NCBI GenBank assembly: GCA_963706425.1
Contig: CAVPMN010000001.1
Span: 372,001 to 436,000 of the forward strand
Direction: 5' to 3'
DNA: 64,000 nucleotides
From: CAVPMN01 sp963706425
GTDB taxonomy: Bacteria; Actinomycetota; Acidimicrobiia; Acidimicrobiales; Acidimicrobilacustridaceae
Shown here: positions 8,642-17,582 of the stretch, one piece after another
Layout of the letters: every line of letters starts with the position of its first letter
How positions within the stretch are numbered: the first letter of the stretch is position 1
Position numbers and translations under genes: made by a program
The notes under the pieces: model-generated
Database searches by the model: none
What the model was told of the DNA's origin: nothing
The model's input: only the letters and a program-made list of their open reading frames with translations

Positions 8642-9565
8642 ATGAGTCCGCCCGAACCGCCGACGCCCGAGCCCCCCGTCGAGCAACGTGCCGTCACCCA
8701 GCTCGCCGAGGCCTCGCAACGCAAGGCCCTGGTTCCGGTGCCCGCCCCCGACTCCGAACCCGACGCCCTCGACGACCCACGTCGCAGCGACGTCGACGAG
8801 TGGGGCCGATCCGAGCAGATGCGCCGGATGGCCCGCCGCGTCTACGACCCCATCTACTCGAAGTGGTTCCGCGCCGAATGGGAGGGCCTCGAGAAGATCC
8901 CCGCCGAGGGTGGTGCGCTGCTGGTGGCCAACCACGCCGCCGCCATCCCGAGCGACGCTCCCGTGATCATGCACGGCATCGAGCGCGAGCTCGACCGGCC
9001 CGTCTACGGGTTGGCCGATCACCTGTTCAAGGCGATCCCGGTGCTCGGCGTCTACTGGTCGCGCCTCGGCGGCGTGGTCGCCCACCCCGACAACGCCTAT
9101 CGCCTGCTGCGCGAGCAACGTCAGCTCGTGCTGGTGTTCCCCGAGGGCAGCAAGGGCCCGGGCAAGCACTACTCGCAGCGCTACCGCCTGCGGCGGTTCG
9201 GTCGGGGCGGGTTCGTCGAGATCGCCATGCGCGCCGGCGTGCCCGTGGTGCCCATCGCGGTGGTGGGCGCCGAGGAGTCGATGCCCATCGTGTTGAAGTC
9301 GAACACCATCGCCAAGGCCTTGGGCCTCCCCTACTTCCCCATCACCGCCAACCAACTCCTGCTCGGCCCGGCACTCGGCACGGTCGGCTACCTGCCTGCC
9401 AAGTTCAAGCTGCGGGTGCTCGACCCCGTGTACTTCGACGTGCCACCCGACCAGGATCGCTACTCGAAGAGCCGCGTGATGGAGGAGAGCGAGCAGGTCC
9501 GCGAGGTCATCCAAGCTGCGCTCTACGACATGTTGCGCCAGCGCCGATCGGTGTGGTTCGGATGA
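8642..9565 (+). CDS. PlsC-type lysophospholipid acyltransferase family protein
   Basis: This 307-residue protein belongs to the 1-acylglycerol-phosphate acyltransferase superfamily, which transfers acyl chains from acyl-CoA/ACP to glycerolipids at the membrane. Motif I is LLVANHAAAIPSDAP (His and Asp, wider spacing than NHx4D). Motif III is VLVFPEGSKGPGK, and motif IV-like sequence is VPVVPIAVVGAEE. A Pro-rich, acidic N-terminal stretch of about 50 residues precedes the domain. Its stop overlaps the next ATG (ATGA). Pairing with an SDR epimerase recalls M. tuberculosis Rv0501/Rv0502 and suggests a shared lipid or envelope job. The specific acceptor is not known. Confidence 0.9.
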   Translation: MSPPEPPTPEPPVEQRAVTQLAEASQRKALVPVPAPDSEPDALDDPRRSDVDEWGRSEQMRRMARRVYDPIYSKWFRAEWEGLEKIPAEGGALLVANHAAAIPSDAPVIMHGIERELDRPVYGLADHLFKAIPVLGVYWSRLGGVVAHPDNAYRLLREQRQLVLVFPEGSKGPGKHYSQRYRLRRFGRGGFVEIAMRAGVPVVPIAVVGAEESMPIVLKSNTIAKALGLPYFPITANQLLLGPALGTVGYLPAKFKLRVLDPVYFDVPPDQDRYSKSRVMEESEQVREVIQAALYDMLRQRRSVWFG

Positions 9566-10617
9566 GCCACACCCGGCGTCGCGTCCTCATCACCGGGCTG
9601 GCCAGCTTCTGGGGCGGTCGGGTGGCCCAACGCCTCGAGGCCGACCCCGACGTCGACGTGATCATCGGCCTCGACACCCGAGAGCCCTCCGTCGAGCTCG
9701 AACGCACCGAATACGTGCGCACCGACGAGAACTACTCGATCCTGGCCCGCATCGTGAAGGCCGCCCGCATCGACACGATCGTGCACACCTTCCTCATCGT
9801 CGACTCGACCCAGGTGCGGCCGCGGTCGATGCACGAGATCAACGTCATCGGCACCATGAACCTGTTCGCGGCGGCCTCGGCGGCGGGCAGCACCGTGCGC
9901 GATGTGGTGGTGAAGTCGTCGGGCTACATCTACGGCACCGCCAAGGAGGACCCGGTCTGGTTCTCCGAAGAGACACCTCGGAGCCACTCGCCCCACACCC
10001 AGATCGAGCACAGCCTCGAGGCGGTCGAGGGCTACGTGCGCGACTTCGCCGAGGACAACCCGCACGTCAACGTCACGCTGCTGCGCTTCGCCAACGTGCT
10101 CGGGCGCGACATCGAGACACCGATCACCAAGGCGCTCGAGCTCCCGGCCGTGCCGTCGATCTTCGGCTTCGATCCTCGAGTGCAGTTCGTGCATGAAGAC
10201 GACGTCATCCGATCGATCCTCTTCGTGCTCGAACGGCACCTACCCGGCATCTACAACGTGGCCGGTGACGGCATCATCCCGTGGAGCGAGGTCGCCAAGA
10301 TCTGCGCCAAGCGCACGGCACCCATGCCGCCGATCGCCACCGGACTCGCCACCTGGCCGCTGCGCCGCATCGGCGTTCCCCTCCCCGAAGAGCTGCTCGA
10401 GCTGCTGCGCTATGGCCGAGGCATGGACAACCGGCGGCTCAAGCGAGCGGGCTTCCACTACCGGTACACGTCGGCCGGTGCGGTCGAGGCGTTCGTCGAG
10501 GCCCAGCGACTCAAGCACACGGTCGGCGGCACCGAGCGTGAGTATCGCTACGAGCGTGATGTCGAGCAGTTCTTCCGCCACTCGCCCGCAGTCGTCCGCG
10601 ACGCCGACGTGAGCTGA
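9562..10617 (+). CDS. NAD-dependent epimerase/dehydratase-like SDR protein
   Basis: This 351-residue extended-SDR protein starts with a Rossmann motif RVLITGLASFWGGRVA and keeps SSGYIYG and LLRFANVLGRD. The usual YxxxK catalytic pair before helix 5 is not seen: the region reads SPHTQIEHSLEAVEGY, with neither Tyr nor Lys in place. It may therefore bind a nucleotide sugar or NAD(P) without normal epimerase chemistry. It is translationally coupled to the acyltransferase (ATGA overlap) and followed two bases later by a crotonase. It resembles the GalE2 (Rv0501) group by memory, not by search. Confidence 0.85.
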   Translation: MSHTRRRVLITGLASFWGGRVAQRLEADPDVDVIIGLDTREPSVELERTEYVRTDENYSILARIVKAARIDTIVHTFLIVDSTQVRPRSMHEINVIGTMNLFAAASAAGSTVRDVVVKSSGYIYGTAKEDPVWFSEETPRSHSPHTQIEHSLEAVEGYVRDFAEDNPHVNVTLLRFANVLGRDIETPITKALELPAVPSIFGFDPRVQFVHEDDVIRSILFVLERHLPGIYNVAGDGIIPWSEVAKICAKRTAPMPPIATGLATWPLRRIGVPLPEELLELLRYGRGMDNRRLKRAGFHYRYTSAGAVEAFVEAQRLKHTVGGTEREYRYERDVEQFFRHSPAVVRDADVS

Positions 10618-10619
10618 CC

Positions 10620-11372
10620 GTGGCCACCGTTCGCACCACGGTCGACGACCGCGTGGCCACCGTCGTGCTCGACGACGCCGAGCGCCGCAACGCCCTGTCG
10701 CCCGATCTGGTCGACGAGCTGGTCACGACCTTCGACACGCTCGAAGCCTCGGGCGAGGTCGGGGCCGTGGTGGTCACGGGCGCACCGCCTGCGTTCTGCG
10801 CCGGGGCCGACCTCTCCCACCTGGGCGCGTCACGCGAGGAGGGACTGCGAGGCATCTACGACGGCTTCCTGCGGGTCAGCCGGTCGCCGCTGCCCACGAT
10901 CGCGGCGGTGAACGGCGCGGCGGTGGGCGCCGGCATGAACCTGGCCCTGGCCTGCGACGTGCGCTTGGCAGGGCGCTCGGCCCGGTTCGACACCCGGTTC
11001 CTGCAGCTCGGCATCCATCCCGGTGGCGGCCACACCTGGATGCTGCACCGCCTCGTCGGACCGCAGTCGGCTGCGGCCATGGTGCTGCTCGGCGAGATCT
11101 GCGACGGGGCCGAGGCGGAGCGCATCGGCCTGGTGTGGCGCTGCGTCGACGACGACGCGCTGCTCGCCGCCGCCCACACGATGGCCGACCGGGCCGCAAG
11201 CGCGCCGCTCGAGTTGGTGAAACGCACGAAACAGACTCTGCAGTCGGTGCCCACCGTCGACGACCACGACCGGGCGGTCGAGCTCGAGCTCCGCACCCAG
11301 CTGTGGTCGATGGACCAACCCGAGTTCGCGGCGCGCCTCGAAGCCATGCGCCAGCGCATCAACCGCGGCTGA
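10620..11372 (+). CDS. Enoyl-CoA hydratase/isomerase (crotonase) family protein
   Basis: This 250-residue crotonase-fold protein has oxyanion-hole segments AFCAGADLSHL and AAVNGAAVGAGMNLALACD, plus LGIHPGGGH. The two catalytic Glu of true hydratases appear absent: the CELA-type position reads MNLA, and the PEI-type position reads FLQLG. Isomerase, hydrolase or decarboxylase chemistry, or a variant hydratase, is therefore possible. The start is GTG two bases after the epimerase stop. It is the last gene of a three-gene unit and ends three bases from the GNAT stop on the other strand. Confidence 0.88.
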   Translation: MATVRTTVDDRVATVVLDDAERRNALSPDLVDELVTTFDTLEASGEVGAVVVTGAPPAFCAGADLSHLGASREEGLRGIYDGFLRVSRSPLPTIAAVNGAAVGAGMNLALACDVRLAGRSARFDTRFLQLGIHPGGGHTWMLHRLVGPQSAAAMVLLGEICDGAEAERIGLVWRCVDDDALLAAAHTMADRAASAPLELVKRTKQTLQSVPTVDDHDRAVELELRTQLWSMDQPEFAARLEAMRQRINRG

Positions 11373-11375
11373 GCG

Positions 11376-11966
11376 TCAGTCGATCCAGTCGGCCAACAGG
11401 TCGTCGCGGCGCACCACCCACTCCTCGGCGGTGATGGCGTAGCGCACGTGGTCCTCCCACACGCCGTTGATCTCGAGGTAGCGCTGGGCGATGCCCTCCT
11501 CGCGAATGCCGAGCTTCTCGACCACCCGCCGGCTGGCGGTGTTGCGCGGGATGATGGCGATCTGCAGACGGTGCAGGCGCAGCTCCTCGAACACGAACCG
11601 ACCCACGAGCACCAGCGCCTCGGGCACATAGCCCTGCCCGGCCAACTTCTCGTCGACCCAGTAGCCCACGTAGGCGCTCTGGAACGGGCCACGCTGCACC
11701 GACGACAGGTTGATCTCGCCGGCGAACTCCCCTTCGACGAACAGACCGAACCCGTAGCCGGTGCCCAGCTGACGCTCGCGCTGGCGGGCGCTGCACCGCA
11801 CGGCGAACGCGTCGCGATCGTCGACCACGTCGGGCTGGCCCGGGATGCGCGCCGGCTCCCACCGGGTGAGCCAGTCGACGTTCCGGCGGCGCACCTCCTG
11901 CCAGGCCGGGAAGTCAGACACGGTGAGGGGCCGGAGCACGAGGCGCCGGCCGAGCAAGGTGGTCAT
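11376..11966 (-). CDS. GNAT N-acetyltransferase (RimJ/RimL-like)
   Basis: This 196-residue GNAT protein starts LLGRRLVLRPLTVSDFPAW. Its acetyl-CoA site is built around GYWVDEKLAGQGYVPEA and the final RRVVEKLGIREEGIA strand-helix, as in ribosomal-protein N-terminal acetyltransferases RimJ/RimL. The substrate is unproven. ATG at 11966 is chosen because it overlaps the aminotransferase stop (ATGA), which points to coupled translation. An earlier in-frame ATG lies deep inside that gene. Confidence 0.88.
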   Translation of the reverse strand: MTTLLGRRLVLRPLTVSDFPAWQEVRRRNVDWLTRWEPARIPGQPDVVDDRDAFAVRCSARQRERQLGTGYGFGLFVEGEFAGEINLSSVQRGPFQSAYVGYWVDEKLAGQGYVPEALVLVGRFVFEELRLHRLQIAIIPRNTASRRVVEKLGIREEGIAQRYLEINGVWEDHVRYAITAEEWVVRRDDLLADWID

Positions 11967-13060
11967 CCGCCGAAGATCTCCTCGAGCGCACCCAACAGGA
12001 GGGTGACGTTGCGGGGACGGGCGGTGTGACCCATGCACCCGATGCGCCACACACGCCCGGCGAACTCACCGAGGCCCGAACCCACCTCGATGCCGTAGCG
12101 ATCGAGCAGCAACCGGCGCACCCCGGCCTCGTCGAGGCCGGTGGGCAGGCGATCGAGTGGCACCCACACCGAGGTGAGCTGCGGCAGGCGGTGGCCCTCC
12201 TCGGCGAACAGCTCGAAACCGAGACGCTCGAGCCCGGCCTGCAGGGCTTCGCCGCACGCGCGATGCCGCTCCCACGACGCCTCGAGGCCCTCGTCGAGCA
12301 CGGCACCCAGCGCGGCGTGCAGGGCGAACACCATGGAGATGGGCGCGGTGTGGTGATAGGCGCGGGCCCCTTCGCCGGTGACGTAGCGGGCGATCATGTT
12401 GAGATCGAGGTACCACGACTGGGGCTTGGGCAGCAGCTGGGCGATAGCGCGAGGCGACGCGGTGAACGGCGAGAGGCCAGGTGGCACCCCAAGGCACTTC
12501 TGCGTGCCCGAATAGGCCAGGTCGACGCCCCACCCGTCGATCTCGACCGGGATGCCGGCCAGCGACGTGACGCAATCGACCAACACCAACGCGTCGCCCT
12601 TGGCCGCACCGACGCACGCCACATCGTTGCGCACGCCGGTGGACGTCTCGGCGTGCACGAGGGCTATGGCTTTGGGTGAGGGGTGGGCGTCGAGCAGCGC
12701 CTGGGGATCGAGCGGTCGACCCCACGGTGCGTCGACCCGCACCACCTCGGCCCCGCAGCGCGAGGCCACGTCGCACATGCGCTCACCGAACACCCCGTTG
12801 ACGCCGACGACCACCACGTCGCCCCGCTCGACCACGTTGACGAACGCCGCCTCCATACCCGCCGAGCCGGTGGCGCTGATCGGGAACGTGAGCGGGTTGG
12901 CCGTGCGAAACACCTCGCGCAGGCGTGCCCCGGTTTCGTCGAGCAGCGCGATGAACTCCGGATCGAGATGGCCGAGCAGCGGTCTGGCGAACGCCTCGGC
13001 GACCTCGGGATAGGGGTTGCCGGGACCCGGGCCCATCAGGATGCGATCGGTGTGCGGCAT
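11963..13060 (-). CDS. PLP-dependent aminotransferase, alanine-glyoxylate/serine-pyruvate type
   Basis: This 365-residue class V aminotransferase opens with RILMGPGPGNPYPEV, has the PLP-phosphate region SATGSAGMEAAFVN, the Asp LVDCVTSLAG and the Schiff-base Lys in YSGTQKCLGVPPGLS. Family members transfer amino groups between alanine/serine and glyoxylate/pyruvate in photorespiration-like or one-carbon metabolism. Several bacterial members are annotated alanine-glyoxylate transaminase. The ATG at 13060 follows the ppx stop by 11 bases. A TAGGCT box, whose TAG doubles as the ppx stop, lies eight bases upstream and could give an extra leaderless start. Confidence 0.9.
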   Translation of the reverse strand: MPHTDRILMGPGPGNPYPEVAEAFARPLLGHLDPEFIALLDETGARLREVFRTANPLTFPISATGSAGMEAAFVNVVERGDVVVVGVNGVFGERMCDVASRCGAEVVRVDAPWGRPLDPQALLDAHPSPKAIALVHAETSTGVRNDVACVGAAKGDALVLVDCVTSLAGIPVEIDGWGVDLAYSGTQKCLGVPPGLSPFTASPRAIAQLLPKPQSWYLDLNMIARYVTGEGARAYHHTAPISMVFALHAALGAVLDEGLEASWERHRACGEALQAGLERLGFELFAEEGHRLPQLTSVWVPLDRLPTGLDEAGVRRLLLDRYGIEVGSGLGEFAGRVWRIGCMGHTARPRNVTLLLGALEEIFGG

Positions 13061-13071
13061 CGTCGGCGAGC

Positions 13072-13983
13072 CTAGCCAGTGATGCTCATGGCCAAACCGT
13101 CGAGGATGTCGGCTTCCGACACCAGGCAGTCGGCGATGCCGAGATGGCGCATGATGGCCACCAGCACACACATGCCGCCCACGATCACGTCGGCCCGACC
13201 CGGTTCGAGGCCGGGGTTCTCGAGTCGTTCGGCGAGCGGCTCGGTGGCGAGCGTGCGGAACACGTCTTCGGCGGCGGCCTTCGACAGCACGAAGTGGTGG
13301 ATCTGGTCGCGGTCGTAGGTGGGCAGGCCGATCTCGACGGCGGCTGCCGTGGTGACCGTGCCGGCCAGGCCGACGAACGTGCGGGCCTCACCGATCTGGG
13401 GGATGGCCCGCACCACGTCGTCGACGTACAACTGGGCCACCGAGATCGCCGCCGACAGCTCGTCGGCCAGCGGCGGGTCGTGGTGCAGGTACTTCTCGGT
13501 GAAGCGCACACATCCCATGTCGACCGAGATGGCGGCCTCGCACTCGGTGAGCCCGTAGCTGAACTCGGTGGAGCCCCCGCCGATGTCGACCACGAGGAAC
13601 GGACCGGTCGACGGGTCGAGCTCGGCGGTGGCGCCGATGAACGAGAGCAGCCCCTCTTCGTCGCCCGTGAGCAACTCGGGCCGCACACCGACGGCGGCTT
13701 CGGCCCGGTCGAAGAACTCGTCGCGGTTGGCGGCGTCACGGGCCGCCGAGGTGGCGCTCATGCGCACCCGCTCGACGCCGAAGCGCTCGATGACCTCGCG
13801 GAACTCGTCGAGCACGCCGATGGTGCGGTCGATCGCCTGGGGATCGAGACGTCCGGTGGCGTCGACCCCGGCGCCCAGTCGGGTGATCCGCATGAGGCGG
13901 GCCAGCGTCGAGCCGTCGGCGCTGCGCACCAGCAACCGGACCGAGTTGGTGCCGCAGTCGACCGCCGCCACCACCCCGCTCAT
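13072..13983 (-). CDS. ppx: Exopolyphosphatase / Ppx-GppA family
   Basis: This 303-residue single-module Ppx/GppA protein has an actin-like ATPase fold with phosphate-1 motif AAVDCGTNSVRLLV, catalytic Glu/Asp region LLTGDEEGLLSF and phosphate-2 motif VVDIGGGSTEFSYG. It removes terminal phosphate from polyphosphate or, as GppA, hydrolyses pppGpp. The short length matches actinobacterial Ppx1/2 (Rv1026-like) rather than long E. coli Ppx. It is coupled to DUF501 through an ATGA overlap. Its usual partners eno and ftsB are 11 kb away here. Confidence 0.93.
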   Translation of the reverse strand: MSGVVAAVDCGTNSVRLLVRSADGSTLARLMRITRLGAGVDATGRLDPQAIDRTIGVLDEFREVIERFGVERVRMSATSAARDAANRDEFFDRAEAAVGVRPELLTGDEEGLLSFIGATAELDPSTGPFLVVDIGGGSTEFSYGLTECEAAISVDMGCVRFTEKYLHHDPPLADELSAAISVAQLYVDDVVRAIPQIGEARTFVGLAGTVTTAAAVEIGLPTYDRDQIHHFVLSKAAAEDVFRTLATEPLAERLENPGLEPGRADVIVGGMCVLVAIMRHLGIADCLVSEADILDGLAMSITG

Positions 13984-14429
13984 CGCTCGATCCTGTCGTC
14001 GACCCAGCGGCCGACCGGGTCGTCACCGCCAGCGAGGAAGTAGGCGTAGTGGGCGTGCAGGCACTTCACGCCCTGACGGGTGCCGCCCACGCCACCGAAA
14101 GGGCGAGGACCGGCATGGTCGGGAGGAAGGGCGGCGTCGCGCTCGGCGGCGTAACGCTGGTGGGCGGCGGCGAGCTGGTCGGCGTCGACCTCGACTTCGG
14201 CCTGGCGTACGCCCCCCACCGACTCGAGCGCGCCGACCGCGCGGCGCACCACCGGGTCGACCAACCAGAACCGGGTGGGCATCGGTGTGCCGTCGTCGAG
14301 CAGCGGTGCGTTGCGGATGACGACGGGCTCACCCTCGGCGGTGCGTACGACCACCTCGTAGGCACCTTGGGGCGCGCGACCGAGCAGTTCGGTGACCCGG
14401 TCGTGATCGGCTGCGGTTCGAGTGGTCAC
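13980..14429 (-). CDS. DUF501 domain protein
   Basis: This 149-residue protein matches the actinobacterial DUF501 family (Rv1025-like), which has no established biochemical role. The visible family blocks are RVTELLGRAPQG, PVVIRNAPLLDDGTPMPTR and FWLVDPVV, and near the end GGTRQGVKCLHAHYAYFLAGG. The conserved Cys/His (VKCLHAH) could bind metal. The GTG start overlaps the stop of the upstream CoxG-like gene (GTGA), and its own stop overlaps ppx. In other Actinobacteria it follows ftsB directly. Confidence 0.92.
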   Translation of the reverse strand: MTTRTAADHDRVTELLGRAPQGAYEVVVRTAEGEPVVIRNAPLLDDGTPMPTRFWLVDPVVRRAVGALESVGGVRQAEVEVDADQLAAAHQRYAAERDAALPPDHAGPRPFGGVGGTRQGVKCLHAHYAYFLAGGDDPVGRWVDDRIER

Positions 14430-15091
14430 CCTCGCCGACGCCTGCGACGCCTCATGACGCCGATCACGACCACGACACCCACGAGCACGGCGAGCAACGG
14501 AAGCAACCGCTTGGCCACCGGCAACCCCGCCGTCTCCAGCAGATCGATGGGCTCGGGCTCGGTGTTGTTCACGACCGCGCGGGGCGCGCCGGTGGCGCCG
14601 TCGGGCTCGGTCGAGGCAACGACCTCCGGCTCGGTCTCGTCGTCGGCGGTGGCCAACACACTCGTGTGGAGGTTGTCGACGAACTGAGTGAGCAGCTTCT
14701 CGCTCACATCACCCAGCGCACCACGGCCGAACTGCGCCACCTTGCCCGTGATGGTCAGGTCGGTCGACAGGCTGACCCGGGTGCGGTCGCCGGATCCCGT
14801 GAGCTGTGCAGTGATGGTGGCGTTGGCATTGCCCTGACCGCGGGTGTCGCGTCCTGATGCGGCCAGCACCACCCGGTGGTCCGCCTCGTCGCGCACCTGG
14901 AAGGTGGCCACGCCCTTGTACTGGGCGGTGATGGGACCGACCTTCACCTTGACGACGCCCTTGTAGTCGTCGCCGTCGACCTCCTGCAGCTGCGCGCCGG
15001 GTAGGCAGGGCGCGATGCGCTCGAGGTCGGTGAGCACCTCCCATGCCCGGTCGACCGGCACCCCCACCTCGAACTCGTTCGTCAGCTCCAA
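14426..15091 (-). CDS. CoxG-like SRPBCC protein with C-terminal membrane anchor
   Basis: This 221-residue protein has an SRPBCC (START-like) domain of the CO-dehydrogenase subunit G family at residues 1-145 (EVGVPVDRAWEVLTDLERI, CLPGAQLQEVDGDDYKG). An acidic linker and a final helix LLPLLAVLVGVVVVIGVM follow, then an Arg tail. CoxG proteins tether molybdenum hydroxylases to the membrane. I place the start at TTG 15091, overlapping the MobA-like stop by ten bases, because residue alignment begins there and no ATG/GTG is near. The 3' end overlaps DUF501 by four bases. Confidence 0.85.
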   Translation of the reverse strand: MELTNEFEVGVPVDRAWEVLTDLERIAPCLPGAQLQEVDGDDYKGVVKVKVGPITAQYKGVATFQVRDEADHRVVLAASGRDTRGQGNANATITAQLTGSGDRTRVSLSTDLTITGKVAQFGRGALGDVSEKLLTQFVDNLHTSVLATADDETEPEVVASTEPDGATGAPRAVVNNTEPEPIDLLETAGLPVAKRLLPLLAVLVGVVVVIGVMRRRRRRRG

Positions 15092-15642
15092 CGGGCCAGG
15101 TCCTCCTCGGTGTCGATGTCGACCGGATCGCCTTCGCACGCTATCGCCGTGACGAGGTCGGGCCGCTCCCGGAGGAGCCGGCGGGCCCCCTCGTCGCCGG
15201 TCGTGGCCAGCAGGGGCCAGACCTCGCGGCCGAGTCGCACCGGGTTGCGACGCCTCCCGCCAAAGCTGGCCACGGCGATCGGCGTCGTCGTCTCGGAGGC
15301 CACCGCACGCCACGCCGAGCTGGGAACGAGGGGTTGATCGCCGAGTCCGACCACCACGGCGTCGAGCTGCTGGTCGTCCGCCCAGTGCAGTGCGACGGCG
15401 AGCGAGGTGGCGAGGCCGAGATGCGCGTCGGGGTTGGGCAGCAAGTTGACACCAGGGGGCACGAGGTCGGCCAAGGGCGTGGCGCCTTCGACCACAGCGA
15501 CGGGGCCGATGGCGCTGTCGACCGCGGCGTCGATCGCCCAGGTCACGAGTGGTCGACCGCGGAAGTCGGCGCGCTGCTTCGGGTGTCGGTCACCGAAGCG
15601 CTCGCCGCGTCCCGCCGCGAGCACCACCGCACCAGTCAGCAC
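15082..15642 (-). CDS. MobA-like NTP transferase (molybdenum cofactor cytidylyl/guanylyltransferase type)
   Basis: This 186-residue protein has the nucleotide-binding start [15 protein letters not shown] followed by [16 protein letters not shown] and the metal Asp in [11 protein letters not shown]. The GDQP motif is typical of MocA, which makes molybdopterin cytosine dinucleotide, the cofactor of CoxL-type enzymes. The GTG start at 15642 begins the domain exactly. Context (coxG, coxSM, xdhC) supports cofactor maturation. It is divergent from the DUF6941-like gene across a 134-base gap with no clear operator. Confidence 0.85.
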   Translation of the reverse strand: MLTGAVVLAAGRGERFGDRHPKQRADFRGRPLVTWAIDAAVDSAIGPVAVVEGATPLADLVPPGVNLLPNPDAHLGLATSLAVALHWADDQQLDAVVVGLGDQPLVPSSAWRAVASETTTPIAVASFGGRRRNPVRLGREVWPLLATTGDEGARRLLRERPDLVTAIACEGDPVDIDTEEDLARWS

Positions 15643-15776
15643 GCGGGGTCGCCTACGCTCTGCACCAGCCCAATCAGACCGGAGGGATCGGTGGCCCGCA
15701 ACCCGAGTGAGCCAGTCGGAGACCAGTCGTCTCCACCGACACCCCGGTTGTCGTCGATCGTCTCCTGTCACGATCG

Positions 15777-16205
15777 ATGACCATGGACGAGCTCCCCATC
15801 GTCGACGTCACCATGCTGCTCGCCGACGCCGCCCAGGTGTCCGACGGCAAGCTCTTCATCCTGGGCGGCGGGCTCCAACTCATCGGGGCCAACCCGCAAC
15901 CGATCGCCATCGCTCTGCTGCTCCGGGTGCCTTGGGACCGGGCCAACGTCAGCCACGACTGGCAGCTCGAGTTGCTCGACGAAGACGGCATGCCGGTGAT
16001 GCACGGAGACATGCCCGTGCTGGTGGCCGGCCAGTTCGAGGCCGGCCGACCGGCGGGCTGGCCGGCGGGCACACCGCTGCCGGTACCGTTGGGCATCACC
16101 TTCCACGCACTCCCGGTCGAGCCGGGTCATCGATACACCTGGCGGCTGGCGATCGACGGCACCTCGGAGCCGAGCTGGCAGGCGAGCTTCGGAGTCGCCC
16201 CGTGA
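15777..16205 (+). CDS. DUF6941-like protein, coupled to coxS
   Basis: This 142-residue soluble protein reads [24 protein letters not shown] at its start, which I recall as the DUF6941 family; no function is established. The rest is predicted beta-rich ([26 protein letters not shown]), like a small jelly-roll or immunoglobulin-type domain. Two nearby ATGs (15777, 15783) could serve. Its stop overlaps the GTG of coxS (GTGA), so it is the first gene of the hydroxylase small-subunit operon. That is an unusual neighbour for this family. Confidence 0.75.
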   Translation: MTMDELPIVDVTMLLADAAQVSDGKLFILGGGLQLIGANPQPIAIALLLRVPWDRANVSHDWQLELLDEDGMPVMHGDMPVLVAGQFEAGRPAGWPAGTPLPVPLGITFHALPVEPGHRYTWRLAIDGTSEPSWQASFGVAP

Positions 16206-16675
16206 GCAGTGAGATCGACATCGCCGTCACCGTCAACGGCGAACGACGTGAGCACCGGGTCGAGGCCCGCACCCTGCTCGTGCACCACCTGCGCGACACG
16301 CTCGGCCTCACCGCCACCAACGTGGGCTGCGACACCTCGTCGTGCGGGGCGTGCACCGTGCACCTCGACGGCGAATCGGTGAAGTCGTGCACTGTCCTCG
16401 CCGTGCAGGCCGACGGCTGTGAGATCACCACGGTCGAGGGGCTGGCCGACGGAGCGGAGCTGCATCCGATGCAACAGGCGTTCCACGAAGAACACGGCCT
16501 GCAGTGCGGGTTCTGCACGCCGGGGATGGTGATGGCGGCGATCTCCCTGCTGCGCGAGAACCCCGACCCGAGCGAGCACGAGGTGCGCGTCGGGCTCGAG
16601 GGCAACCTGTGTCGTTGCACCGGCTACCACAACATCGTGCGGGCCGTGCTGAGCTGTGCGGGGAAGTCGGTTTGA
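16202..16675 (+). CDS. Molybdenum hydroxylase small subunit, [2Fe-2S] (CoxS-like)
   Basis: This 157-residue electron-transfer subunit has two [2Fe-2S] clusters. The plant-type ferredoxin domain has [15 protein letters not shown] plus a fourth Cys in VKSCTV. The helical domain has [11 protein letters not shown] and [13 protein letters not shown]. It passes electrons from the molybdenum centre of the large subunit to FAD in the medium subunit. The GTG start overlaps the DUF6941-like stop, and its stop TGA overlaps the TTG of coxM. The length is normal for the family. Confidence 0.95.
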   Translation: MSSEIDIAVTVNGERREHRVEARTLLVHHLRDTLGLTATNVGCDTSSCGACTVHLDGESVKSCTVLAVQADGCEITTVEGLADGAELHPMQQAFHEEHGLQCGFCTPGMVMAAISLLRENPDPSEHEVRVGLEGNLCRCTGYHNIVRAVLSCAGKSV

Positions 16676-17496
16676 TCCCTCCCGCCTTCGACTACCTGCG
16701 CGCCAGCTCGGCCGACGAGGCGCTGGCGATGCTCGCGGAGCACGGCGACGACGCCAAGGTGCTCGCTGGTGGCCACTCGCTGCTCCCGCTCATGAAGATG
16801 CGCCTGGCCGCGCCCGCGGTGCTCATCGATGTCGCCCGTGTGAGCGAGCTCGCCTACATCCGCGATGCGGGTGACCATGTGGCCATCGGTGCCCTCACCC
16901 GGCACCACGACGTCGAGACCTCGACACTGCTGCTCGCGTCGGCACCCCTGCTGGCCCACGCCGCCGGGCATGTCGGCGACCCGCAGGTGCGCCACCGGGG
17001 CACGATCGGCGGTTCGATCGCCCACGCCGATCCCGCCTCCGACCTGCCGGCCGTGCTGCTCGCCCTCGGCGCATCGCTCGTCGTGCGCGGTGCCGACGGC
17101 GAGCGAGTCGTGCCGGTCGACCAGTTCTTCGTCGGGTTCCTCGAGTCGGTGCTCGAGCCCACCGAGCTCGTCACCGAGATCCGTGTGCCCCACCACGCGG
17201 GCGCCGGTTGGTCGTTCCAGAAGTTCACCCGCCGGGCCCAGGACTGGGCGATCGTCGGCGTGGCCGCCGTGCACTCCCCCGCCCGCACGGGCGTGGCGCT
17301 CGTGAACATGGGCCAGACCCCGTTGCTGGCCACGGCGGTCACCGACGCACTGCTGTCGGGCACGCCCGCAGTCGAGGCCGCCCGCCTGGCCGCCGAGGGC
17401 ACGGACCCGTCCGACGACGGCAACGGCTCGGCCGCCTATCGGGCCCATCTGGCCCGCGTGCTCGTCGGCCGCGCCCTCACCGAAGCCGGCGCCTGA
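16672..17496 (+). CDS. Molybdenum hydroxylase FAD-binding subunit (CoxM-like)
   Basis: This 274-residue subunit belongs to the FAD-binding PCMH/CoxM family. The FAD motif is [17 protein letters not shown], and the second is [19 protein letters not shown]-dehydrogenase C-terminal domain features follow ([17 protein letters not shown]). I use TTG 16672, which overlaps the coxS stop, since the family N-terminus ([15 protein letters not shown]) starts right after it. The large subunit is not next but lies 5.2 kb away on the other strand. The gene runs into a long hairpin at 17512-17559. Confidence 0.92.
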   Translation: MIPPAFDYLRASSADEALAMLAEHGDDAKVLAGGHSLLPLMKMRLAAPAVLIDVARVSELAYIRDAGDHVAIGALTRHHDVETSTLLLASAPLLAHAAGHVGDPQVRHRGTIGGSIAHADPASDLPAVLLALGASLVVRGADGERVVPVDQFFVGFLESVLEPTELVTEIRVPHHAGAGWSFQKFTRRAQDWAIVGVAAVHSPARTGVALVNMGQTPLLATAVTDALLSGTPAVEAARLAAEGTDPSDDGNGSAAYRAHLARVLVGRALTEAGA

Positions 17497-17511
17497 CCCA
17501 CCTCACCGCCC

Positions 17512-17559
17512 TTCTGGCTGGTCAAACCCGCACCCTGGTGCGGGTTTGACCTGCCAGAA
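17512..17559. terminator. Long near-perfect hairpin between convergent coxM and xdhC (bidirectional terminator)
   Basis: The arms TTCTGGCTG plus GTCAAACCCGCAC pair with GTGCGGGTTTGAC plus CTGCCAGAA, with one mismatch and a four-base loop, giving about 22 pairs. It sits 15 bases after the coxM stop and 23 bases before the xdhC stop on the opposite strand. That is the position of a shared terminator. No U-tract follows, as is common in high-GC genomes. Confidence 0.7.
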
Positions 17560-17582
17560 CGCACACGCGAAGGGTGCGGGGG

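Noticed and set aside
7319..9514. MFS gene extended by about 305 codons upstream
   Set aside because: The extension is antisense to the acyltransferase gene and not protein-like; the MFS N-terminus begins at GTG 8599.
16202..17496. Genuine aerobic CO dehydrogenase (form I)
   Set aside because: The matching large subunit carries AYRGAGR, the form II motif, rather than AYxCSFR, so CO oxidation is not supported.
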